Source: Echinococcus granulosus (Eukaryota; Platyhelminthes; Cestoda; Cyclophyllidea; Taeniidae). Taken from it: 64,000 nt of DNA. This document shows positions 12,506 through 24,000 of this stretch, one piece after another. Every line of letters begins with the position of its first letter. The stretch's first letter is position 1. The notes beneath the pieces were generated by a model, which was not told the DNA's origin, searched no databases, and saw nothing but the letters and a program-made list of their open reading frames with translations. The stretch is taken from assembly GCF_000524195.1 (NCBI RefSeq), contig NW_020170473.1, positions 11,897-75,896 of the forward strand. The letters run 5' to 3'. The position numbers and the translations under genes are program-made.

Positions 12506-15500
12506 TTTAATATTTTAGGCAGATACAAGAAATGCTAAAGTAGCAGTCTTCAGGATCATGTTATTACCTCAGCATCGAATCCAAATGCAACTTGATGGTG
12601 AAAGAGAGGATATTTAATCAAATTGATTTATTCTTAAATATGCGAATTAACACTGATATGAGGTGGACCTCGACGTTTCCACTTAAAAGAAATCAAAAAA
12701 TAGTGGAATCCTTTTTATCCTAGTAAAGATTTAACAGAAAAGATGTTGAATTCCGGGTAAACAGTCTTACATATTCGTATATTTATAGATTTATAAACAC
12801 GTATTTTTACAAACGTATCAGTGTTAATACAAAGGAAACAAGGAAAGATTTACAAGGTATGTTCAAGTCAAACCGATGGTCCCATTGGCAAGTTTGCTGC
12901 ATTCCAACCTGAATTCCCGGTGTACATATTGTGCTAGGGCCAGGCTAGTTTAGACACCGTTGCTCAAGATTGCAGACATCTGTAGTGTGCGTACTTGCAA
13001 CCGTAGACTGATGAACGAAGTTTTTTGTGAATGAATAAGAAGCCTCGGACAACTAATTGGTAGAAACATCTACAACACCAGAACAACATTCCCGTTCCAA
13101 CGTTTTAGAAGCTTCTGTTCGTAAGTTGAAGCTTCGGACCTTATAGAACATGTCCCGACTTGGACTCTTGTTGGGCTGTCTTTTTATTAACCAATGTGAC
13201 TTGAAGATCCGTCACTTGTACTAGTGATCACCTTATGATCAAAACCATTCAAAACGCCATAAACATGTGAATTTGATGGCCATTTTGGACCTCCTGCAGT
13301 CCAACTACCAGGCACGTACGCAAGTGTCGCACTCCCAGTGTATTCAAATCATCAGCATTAAAGACCTCCGTGCTGGTGTCCTTTTCCCTCCTCTCTTGCT
13401 TGGGATCTTGACAGTGTTCGTGCCCACATGCGTATCCAGCAGATAATGCCACCATTCGTGCAGGCAAACCCAAAACACTTAAGGCCACAAAAGCGAATTA
13501 ATCATTTAATAATCCGTCAGTTAAAGGAAGTAGCTTCAAAACGTTTGGATTACCAGATGTGGTATTCAGAGCAAGATAATACTGTAAAGGGTATTGAAAA
13601 TGGTGGACCTGTTCTCACTCCAAATTCACCAAAAAGTTTCCCAGCTCTCCAGTAACCCTTTTTAAGGCTTTTTCCACTTAAATGAGGCAGACTTATTAAG
13701 GAGCATCCGCTAATCCCTGCACAAAACTGGACACTAAACTAACATGTATATCGAATGGACCCTCATAATTACACCAAAAATCAGAGGCAAACCTATTAGT
13801 TTTCCCGTAGATTCTGCTTTGTCGTGAGAACTTCACTGAAAAATTGACTTTGCTCTAGGATACTGAAAATAACAGCATCTTGCCATCAAAATAAGCTAGT
13901 GATTTTATCATCAACGATATTAATTCCAAAATATGGTAACCTTTAGGACGGAAAAACTAACAATTTGCTAGAAAAAGTGGAAAAAAATTAGGAAAATTTA
14001 TTGTGCTTTGCTTTTTGCCCTGTCTCTTCACGATTTCTTTTTCCTTCCAGTTTTTTGAAAACAGCTTGAGGCGCAAATAATAAACTCCACCCATCTTAAT
14101 GTTATTTAGCAAACAACTATTTATCAAAAATGCCTTCCCATTTCCTAGATAAATTTTAGCACATTTCTTAAAAATTCCGGAACTAAGGCATTCCGAATAG
14201 GTGCACAATGTCAAGCTTACTATTGCTCCAATCCAGTTGATTACCTTCCTTTCCAGGTTCTAAAAGAAGAAGCATCTCGAATCAGGGGACATTCAAAACA
14301 ACCACCTTTTAAGGAAAATGCTTATTTTAACCATTCTTAGATGAAGATCGCCTATGTGGTAATAGTTGGGCGTCACACTATTAACATCTTGACTGGGTTA
14401 AATTCAACTCGGTTTCCTGTAAGCTAAACGCTACATTGCTGTGGAACTTGGTGAAAACAAACTTTTAAAAATATCCCATTCTGACCACTTGAATAAACGA
14501 GACATTCGATGTTCAAACTAACTATCACTATCATTTCTTCATGCAAACGTTATTTATGCCACACCAAAACAAGCCATTGACACGAATCAACTACCGTAAT
14601 TATATAAGGAGATGCAAATGCATATTTTCAGTCAAAACCTGAGATTCAAAGTAGTTGGAGCGCCAGGGATCGGTGGGCAACCAGGTGTTAGCATTTAAGT
14701 GGATAGGTGTTGTCTCAATGCGAATGCTAAGTTTGTAGAAAGCACGTTAAGGAGAAGTGCTGGAGCCCTTGCAGAGTGTCCGACTTGCACCTTGGGCGAT
14801 GCGTACGCGCGCTCTTTGTCTAGCCATTCGTGAGCCATCCGTGGGCTTGAGAGCTTCAACGCGCTGCCGGAACTGATGAAATTTCTAAATTGGGGGTGCG
14901 TTTGTGTCGTGCTGCTCATATGACTAATTTGCTTGCATGGGCCTAAACTGTAAGTGTGGTAGAGTAAGTCGAGACTATCCTTTCAAACCAAGTTCTTTTC
15001 TTGTTTTTATGCGTAACTTGCATCCTATTCATGTTTCAGTAAATATGGTGTCACTTTCTGATGCAAGTTTAATCATGAATTCAACGCTGCTCAAACCTCT
15101 TAAGATAATGATGAATTATTGCCTTATACCAACTTCGAACTACACTTGAGAATTCCAAAACGATAAGCCTTCTAGCTGCTTCACTTTTAAACTACCTTAT
15201 TTCCGGCTTTATGACGAAAAAAAACGCGAAGGTTGCATTAATTTTTACAGTAATTTGGCTGAAGAATAAGACTACTTTCGTAGCAAAAAAATACTTTTAG
15301 GGCTTCTCTGTCGTTTAATATCTGTACATAAGTCACTAACAATAAGTGAAGCAAAGGAAGGGCCATTTTTCTGGTAGCATATAAGCCTTCAAAACACTTT
15401 TCATCCTTACATATTCCAATCAAATTCGAAACAGTAGTTTGCTACCTTTAAGACGGAAATATACGCACAGGCACATTATCTACTGCCAAAGTGCATGGGA

Positions 15501-16868
15501 AAATTCTTCCAAATGAAATTATTAGATGAGAGCAAAACACCCGCTTGTGGCAAAAAACGACTAACTGGGCGGGTCATTGTGAGTGCAAAAGATCCGTGTT
15601 TTTCTAAAATACCAAGCGATCTTTCTATCTGCCTGGTAATGAAATGCAAGGAAAGTTCATTTGAGTCATGCTCACAAACTGTGCTTATTGAGTCAGTGTT
15701 CCTCCCTGGTAATGGAGGAGTAAGCGATTTGTCCACAAGTTATTGATCTTCCGCCCCTTAAAGGTGCCCATTGGCATTACGCAACCCGACTTAGTAACGC
15801 CTTCAAAATGTGGGGTTTGGTGCATTTTTAAGCTCAACAAGGATATTGGACTGACAGATTACCAAGTAGAGATGTATGCAGACTGATTATTTGCATCAGT
15901 GCTGTCACTGAAGGAAGCAACCATTACATAATTCAGCGTTACAACAAATTTTCAAAAGCTATTTCTATGAAAAGTTCCCAAGTCAACCCCCAAACTGGTG
16001 TTCATTACCAAGAAGAACACAACTCAAGGCGTGGAAACTGTTTCTCCTTTTTGAGAGTCATCTGCTACAATTTTACACCCTTTTCGATGTTTGACTGATG
16101 CATGGAAATCACCTTCGACACAGAAAGACCAGTACGGTTGAACCACCCTAGGGAAGCATCCCTCACGCCGTTCTCGGTATCTTAGTGTTCAGCGCACGCT
16201 AAATCCGTGAAATAGTCAACACTCTTGAGTAACTACCTCCACCGCTCTCAAAGAAACATTGATATCATGTGTGATTCCACGCCATGACAGCATCCCTCCT
16301 CGCGAGCGCAAAATTAAATCGCCGTCTAATTTGATTAGTATCAGTCCCACCACACCGATTTGCTTCATAATTAACGATTCATCTCCTTCCCAAAGGCAAG
16401 GTACAAAAGACAGTGCTCCCATGATAGTAAATATGTCCATATGCATATTGTATGCACATACGTATGTGCGGATATATGTGTGTATTGCGTCTCGTTGAGT
16501 GGTATTGCGCAGTTTCGACCTAAATTATCCGAATGGTGAGTCAGTTAGGTAGTCTTCAATATATATTGGTGCCCAAAAAACCACGAAAAGAAGAAAAGAA
16601 TAAGAGAAAGGAAGGAAAAGACAAAAAGCAAATAAGGAAAAGCTATCTTGTGTAACGTGTATGATCATATCATTGGAAAGAGCTAGACGGAGTGGTTGGA
16701 TTGAGGGGCGGATGGGTATTTAGCTGTCTTGCGTAGAATGGGATATCAAACAAAGTCAGGAACGAGAGAATCAAGATCAAACAAAAAAGCTCGAGGAAAG
16801 GCCTAGGTCACATGCACGGAAGTGGAGGTAGGGATGAAAGTGAACGGAAAGATCCTAGAGAGAAGTGG
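12506..16868. other. Intergenic stretch between convergent genes
   Basis: No frame here has supporting splice sites or recognisable protein features. The stretch lies between the 3' ends of the two main genes. It contains a repeat-like segment near 12,931-13,032, a G+C-richer island at about 14,645-14,930 and a 16-bp perfect palindrome at 16454-16469. Confidence 0.55.
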
Positions 16869-19800
16869 TTAGGGGAGCAGATCCTCCTGGAGGGGCGCCT
16901 GAGGCGAAGCGGGCGAGAGACCTCCGCCACCGCCGCCGCTAGACGAGCCCAACCGAGTGTAGACGGCTGGAGCACAGGTTCGTGAGCGCACAATCTGCAT
17001 CATGATAAGTTTGCGATGGCCATTCCGCTCCCCCAGGCCCACGATGGCACGTTTGTCGCGCGAGAGCTTCACCTGCAGCACCTCTATGTTGGAGGTGAAG
17101 ATGCACATCTGCGAGCCATCCTTCATTCGCCAAACGCGAATCGAACCATCCCAACTGCCTGAAACAACCATCTCGCTGTCGCACGACACCACTACGCTCA
17201 AAACCTGGGCGCAGAAGGACGAAAACAGGTCTTTTAAGCCATCTCATTACATATCAGCAGCCTACTCCTTCCACTCGTCTCACTCTTTCTTAGGCAGTCC
17301 CCTTGACAACTCCCGGTTTCTCCTGTCAGTGAAAAAGTACAAAATAAATTTCTTGGTTATGGACTATCTGGAGCGTTCCTTTTAGACAGCGGTTCCACCA
17401 CGAAAATAACATTGCATTCAAAAACCTGAAACAGGCGAGATACTACTGAGCATTTGATTAGTTCTGCTGTTATTTACGATTTCAATGCTAAAAATGATGC
17501 CTGCTCATACCATTCCCTGTGTGTGGATAACTTCTGGACTAGTGTCTTTTGACGCCGTTTGGATTTAACTTAGGTACTACATTAGTGAGCGTGATTGAAT
17601 ATACCTGACAGTTATAGACTTGTGCCCGAATGAGTCGACCGGCTATCGTATGAGACAGGTATGCCATTTCATAGTTGAATCGGCGGATATCCGTAACGGA
17701 AGGGCCACCAAACTCACAAAGAATTTTAAAAACAATCAAATTTTCAAATATTGCAACATGACCAATGACAATCGAAGACCCACATTGAGGGAGCTGAAAT
17801 CGCCGATAAAAAAAAATACGCATGAACGGTATGTGCAATCGGAAGTTTCACCATTTCTCTAATATTAAGCGAACATAAGAACCAAGACAGTTTTGTTGAT
17901 AGTGTTAAAATGGAATTGATTCACATTTGTTATTTATTTTAAAAAGTGAAGGATTTCGAATGACACGCTAAGTGTGCTCGTAAGGGAGATCATTTGCCGA
18001 CTAAACTTCCTCAATGCAGTTTGCGAACAGAACGAGGAAGCAACAAAATCTGAGATATGCACTACTATAAGCGAATTCGGATGCGATATCTTCATTATTG
18101 TCTCAGGCGATTTCAATTTACTAGACTAATACCATAAAAACCGGGCGCAGACCTTACTGGCTTTCCGTGACTCGGGCTCCACGCCGTCGGTATGAAGCTA
18201 TGCTCATGTCACCCGCGCTAACAATTGTAGAATCCGCCCCAAACTTCTATGGCTCATAACACCCTAAGAGCTAGTTCGAATGCTATACTGGTAGTAGCAA
18301 TACGTCTGCCTCAGTTGATACTTCAGTAAAGGGAGAGACGTAAGTGGATCAACCTACCACAAATACCCGCAAAGAAAGACAACTGCCATATAGGAGTGAA
18401 TCACCTAAAACACCCAGTACGCGAGGCTAGCAACATCAAGTTGGCCTTTGGAAAACACAAAAATCTTAGGTTTCATAGCATGAAAATTTTTAAAAGGGTC
18501 CCTGCTTATGTTAAACAGTTAGTTTAAAGTCACTAGAAAATTGTTTTGATGAATAACACAGAAAAGGAACCAGTAGAGGTAAGGAGAATGAAGTTTATAA
18601 ACGAGACGACATTTGACAATGTGTGTTGTTTCGTAAAGTTCTGCCTTTGTAATAATGATACTCCTAGACTCGTACGCTTCATAGTGCCATTGGGAGTAAT
18701 TCTCAAACTCGGAGGGCTAACTAAAACCCCAAGTTTTAGCCGATGACTCACATCGTCAGCATGGCCTTCAAGGGTGTGAAGAAGACGCTCCTCAGGCATA
18801 GTCCACACGCGGATGCGGCGGTCTTGCGAGGCAGTGACGAGAAAGCGGCGATCTTCGGAGAGTACAATGTCGTGAATCATGCCGTCGTGGGGTGGAAAGA
18901 CGGTCATTGCGCTGTCGCCTTCCAGCGTTGCGTTGATAGTAATCTGACGCACCGGTGTGGTGGTCAAGAGGTTCCACACTATCAACTCGCCCTTGCGGGT
19001 ACCCGTCACCGCCTCCTCGTTGTTCAGGATTTCCGTCGCCTCCACCTTCGCCTCGAAGGTAATATACTTAGGCTGCACCACGCCCTATGAACCAAATGGC
19101 TTTTCGTTAGAAATTGATTACATCTCAGAGATGATGCAAGGCATATTTATTGGGCTATTTGTGTCTAGAATGAGTCGTGGAAACTGCATTCGATGGGCAA
19201 TTCAATTGCGAGCTCTGGAATCAAGACAATAACTAATAATTCGGGACTCGTTCGGTTCTGCAATAAGAAGTTTGTACCTAACTCGAAAGGTGAATGAGAC
19301 ACATTTTAAAGTAAGTTAATCCCTTGAAAGTTAGACCACGTCTCTAGGGCTAAATCTGAAGCCGTCTTTTAGGACTAGCGTGCTTAGAAAGAATCCGCAA
19401 AGCTGCGCTCTTCAAAGAACCATTCCGTATACTGTCAGTTTGGAAGGAGTGATTAAATGTGGGAGGGCATAAAGGAAATTTAAATTGACTCAATCCCTCT
19501 GTACAACGCAGCTTCAAGTTACGCAAGAGACTTGATACAATCAAGGCCATACCGGACTTAGACCATTCAAACATCTATGTTACGAATTCAATTTCCAAAG
19601 ACCTTGATTCTTCAAACCAGCCGAAACAATCAGAAATAGAGTTGCAACGTTTTACGAGTTTTTCTATTACCAGTCGTCACTTTAAATTAACCTCTTTTCT
19701 AGAATATTACAAAGCATTAGTGAATTTTAAGACAATGAGCCAGAAAGTCCGCTATCATTATGAATTATTTTGTCCTTAAATATACTAATCCATAATTCTT

Positions 19801-21000
19801 CTAAAAATGTTATCTTTCTCATATTACTAATAGAATATAGAAAAACACATCAAGTGAATAAATCAAACCGTAAATTTCACCACAGAAATGCCAATCAGAC
19901 GATACGTGCGAAGTCCTTTTATCTGACAAAAGCAGATTGCTATCCTTTTTCTTATAAAAGCGATAAGGAATCTTGGTTCGAAACTACGAACGAAACCAGC
20001 TAAACAGTGATAAGTAGAAAATTAACAATGTCAGAACTGCACACTCGAAACACCAGCATTAAATGCAATGAAAAACCATTCAGACATCAGGAGGGTAGAT
20101 AAATATTTTATTACTAAGGCATAAATATACCGGTCTTAACCACTACGCACTTTTGTCAGAAATGCACTGGCAATTCACGGCTAGAGGGAGTGCATTGACC
20201 CAGGTAGTGAATTAAAACTGAGCATTTTTAATCACATTGCTTACACGTGCTTCGGCAGCCAAATCGAAGACCATGAAACAGGCCTGATCAGTACCAGGGT
20301 TGTTGAATCCGGCCACAATCAGCCGATCCTCAAGTGTAATGTTGATATAAGAGACCCTTGCATTAGGATTAATTAGCGCGTAAGGTACCTCTCGCGTCAG
20401 CTGGTTACCCCTGAGATCCCAAACTAGGATTGACTGACCTTGAGGGGTAGCTCTCGCGGCTACAATGTGCTCTCCGGCGTTAGAGACACAGCTAGCCGAG
20501 CAGAGGATCTCAGCGGGCATCTCAAGTTGCTCACCAGTCACGAAGTTCCATAACTACAAGCGCACATATAAATATAAACACTTGCTTAATTTTTGTACGG
20601 TGAATTTTCTAATACAAAACGGCACCGAACCTGAAGACGATGCATCTTGGTGCTGTCAGCCGACTGAAAATCTTCGATGACCTGGCCGACAAGAAGCGTG
20701 TCTTGGACAGCTAGATGAAGGTCATTGCAACCCAATTCATCACCATTCATGACCTTGAAGGGCTCACCAGTCTAAGAAGCGAAAATTTTACGAATTAGAA
20801 AATGAGATGGAAATGCGAATGAATAAAGAGTACGGAGTGCGCCTACCTGCATGTCCCAAACTTGCGGTGGGCCATTGGCGGATCCCGTCACGACATAACG
20901 ACTGTTTTGTGTAAGGACACAGCAGTCTACTTTGAGGTCGTCAGTTGTGTAAACATTGGGTACACCCTCCATATGCTGATCTAACATTGTCATGTCATAC
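16869..21000 (-). CDS. WD40 beta-propeller exons and C terminus of the receptor
   Basis: Exons 21000-20847, 20771-20631, 20553-20245, 19084-18752 and 17204-16869. WD-type blade ends read GPPQVWDMQTG, MHRLQLWNFVTG, QSILVWDLRG, GELIVWNLLTT, RRIRVWTMPEE and GSIRVWRMKDG, with GH-type starts such as LEGHADDVLSVVVS and the D-x-x-x-V-SGS pattern. I count seven or eight blades, enough for a closed propeller. Junctions are all phase 0 after the first. The C terminus is a GSSSGGGGGGLSP tail ending in the stop at 16869. WD40 propellers act as protein-binding scaffolds. No NACHT or other partner domain is seen. Confidence 0.9.
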
Positions 21001-24000
21001 CTGAGGGAAGGAGGAACAAACGATGCGTTTAGGGCTCTTTATCACTCATCACTAAAGTCTCTAGAGCGCAAGCCCTGGAAGTGCAAATGTGAAGGTCGGA
21101 TGGGTGAAGGCTTTTCCACAACAGAACAAAAAACTAGCATTTATTGTGCTTATTCGACCTTTTCCCATGTCCAAAAAGCTCGCGATTTCCTCAAATTTCT
21201 TTCCTTAGCAAATTCGGAGCGTTAATTTTAACAAGCCAACTGACATGAAATTTCAAGAGTAGTGGCTATCAGATCAGAGTTTGTCAGAATGAAGTCAGAG
21301 ATGTGTAGCCAGTTGTTGCAAATTTGATATGGCATAATACAGGCAACTATTTGATAAAAGCGATTTTTGATTGCGTTTTGGAGCACTCCCACCACAAAGA
21401 ATGGTGAAATAAGGGCGTAGTAAGTGCCCTTTTAAAGTTTATCACTTATATTAAAATAATTTTATCGCAAGGATTTCACCTCCAAATCCGAAATCATTTG
21501 ATAGTCCAAAGATAGCCCTGTTTCACGTTTTCGAAGCAAATCCTCAAAACAAATTTTGTGAGATAGTGAGAAAACTGTAGATTGAGAATGAGAAGCTTAC
21601 AAAGTCAAACCACCAACTATACTTCGCAGCAATCTCAAAATCAGGACTTTGAATTAAGCACAGACGCGATAAAAAGACATACGATCCTCCCAATTTAACC
21701 ACAAATGAAACCATGAGATTTACTCCTCGGGAAAAGTATTAATCCCCAACTTTTAAGATCGAAAACACTTTCCAGTCTCCACTGGGAACAGGTTTTGGGT
21801 AAATGCTTCAGCATGACTCTACATCTCCTTATACGGTCTGCACGACTCAGGGGGAAGGGGGGCAGCTGAAAATTCTCGTGATTACAACGCCTCAGACACC
21901 TGACCTTAGAGTTCATCTGATTTGAACCCTTGGAACTGCCGCTCGTTGGAGTCGTTTAGCGAATTACCAAAAGGCATGTTCTCAATGAACGCGAGAAAGA
22001 ATACAAATTTAGTAGTCGCGGTTAATGCCAATTTTACTGTAGTTTTTTTTGGGTTCAAGTGGAAGTTTGTTTGAAAATTCTTCAGCAATACCTTGTTTCC
22101 AGCATGTATCGAAATATTACTATTAGATAGTGAAGCAGAAATCGGATTTCCACCAATTATAAGTGAAAAGAGTTGGTACCTCAGATCTATAAAAAACCTG
22201 AATAGTGTTAGTTTCAGAGTGTTTCAAGGAGACGAAAATAATTTACTTGTTTTGGATGGTTCAATTTATTAACTTACTCTAAGCACGAACATGTGGTCTA
22301 AATCTCGCAATAGTTTCCTGAGCCTCACCTGTCGGTGATGTCCACCTGCCTATCTTGGCCAAAAACGTAGCCTGATTTAGATTGGCCTCCGGTGGTGAAG
22401 AAAGACGCGCCCCCCGGTGGTACGGGATGGAAATTGCCCGTCTGAAAAGGTATAGCAAAGGAAACCGATAATTATTGCAGGAGAGGACAAAATATAAGCC
22501 TCCAGAAAGGTCCTTCTTACCTGAGAAACACTGCCGTTGGTGGCCTGAGTAGGAGCAAAATAAAAGTGGTTAAAAGGGGAGAAAATCTCACCGATTAGTA
22601 GTGCGGAGTCATGCGATTAGATGGGTGCCTCGTTTCCTCCATTTATCTACCTTTGCAAGTGTGCTTGATTTTTTTTTCAATCATGGCTACCCTTACACAA
22701 TACGTCGGTTGACGACACCGAGGAGCACGTAGACACCCGCAATGATAGGGCAGCTGGCAAATGTTGGATTCTCTCCGTAGGCAGTGCATCTACACACAGT
22801 CCAAATATTCCCATAGCAATTTGGTTCAGTTTTATTTACCGTAACGATAGCAAGACAAGTTATTTACAGTGGTAAACCTGAATAAAATCATCGATAACGA
22901 TAGATGTTTGAAAATCTTGCATTTTCATTCAGGCTTCTTAGGAAACTTATGAGGCTTCGAGTTTTTCTTGCGCTAGAGATTCAATAAAGCTTTTTGTAGG
23001 TTCCTCCATTCGAATTCGTTCAAATTAAGTAAACTTTTTACATGGTCATCCCTCTCCATTCATTTATCACTATCGACTATTGGTAGTGAGGAATTGTTTC
23101 CTTCTTACAATAACAGGTGGTATCAGTAGTTACGCAGGCATTGCTTTGAATTCTTAGAAGTTAAGGACAATTCACTATTCAAATTTAGTCCTCGAGGGAC
23201 CCTAAGGCTCCACTTTCTTGAACTCTAACCTGGGAATTTGTGATTTCGGCTGCAACCAATTGGACGTCTGGAGCACTCTACATCTATCACATCAGAAGGA
23301 TCACTTTTCAGCTTTTAATTCCCTTATAGATGACTCTGTGTGAAGGAACCCGGACCGTGGTATGGCTTCGGCTTCCATTATTTAACATACGACAGGAAGT
23401 TGTTCCTTTTTGACGTAACCCAAAGCAAATCTAATGTATTATAGGCGGTACGGCACACTAAAATGACAACTTGTTACTCCCAAACAAAATGAGGGGAAAA
23501 GAGCGGGAACGTTTTGAATCATTTCCGTAGATAAATGCAGCACTTGCCACAGCTCAAATATAAAGATATTCGCAAGTTGAATTTTGCGATCTCAATTCAA
23601 AAAGACCATGACTACAACGGGCGTGACGGAGGTGGCATTAAACAAATGAAAATCATGCAATGCATTACAAAAAGTGGAATAGCTAATAAATTTGAGTAAA
23701 TTCACTTCTTACCATTAAATCAGTAAGTATTCAGCCAAGTCAATTTCTTAAGCGATACAGGTATTGCTGAATGTGACAGCATCAAAAATGCGTAGAAAGT
23801 AGAGCAGAAATCAAAATGCAGCACGGTGCACAAAAACTCACTAAAAGTGGTTTGGAACTCACTAAAAGGAAGAAAAATGCGCAGATTAAAATTGAAGAAT
23901 TGAAAGCAAAAAAAGCAGCCGAAACAAAAAGCACACTGCGGACACATGGGCAAGCTCAGGCGGGACAGACAAATGACAACCATGGCGCAGGTAAAAGAAG

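Noticed and set aside
13249..15746. Several 60-86 codon frames in the intergenic gap
   Set aside because: Their length is expected by chance in sequence of this composition, and both strands show similar frames over the same bases.
16869..22544. Separate intracellular WD40 gene, or a NACHT-WD protein
   Set aside because: No NACHT or other N-terminal domain and no convincing own start codon are seen. The phases link it to the transmembrane exon.
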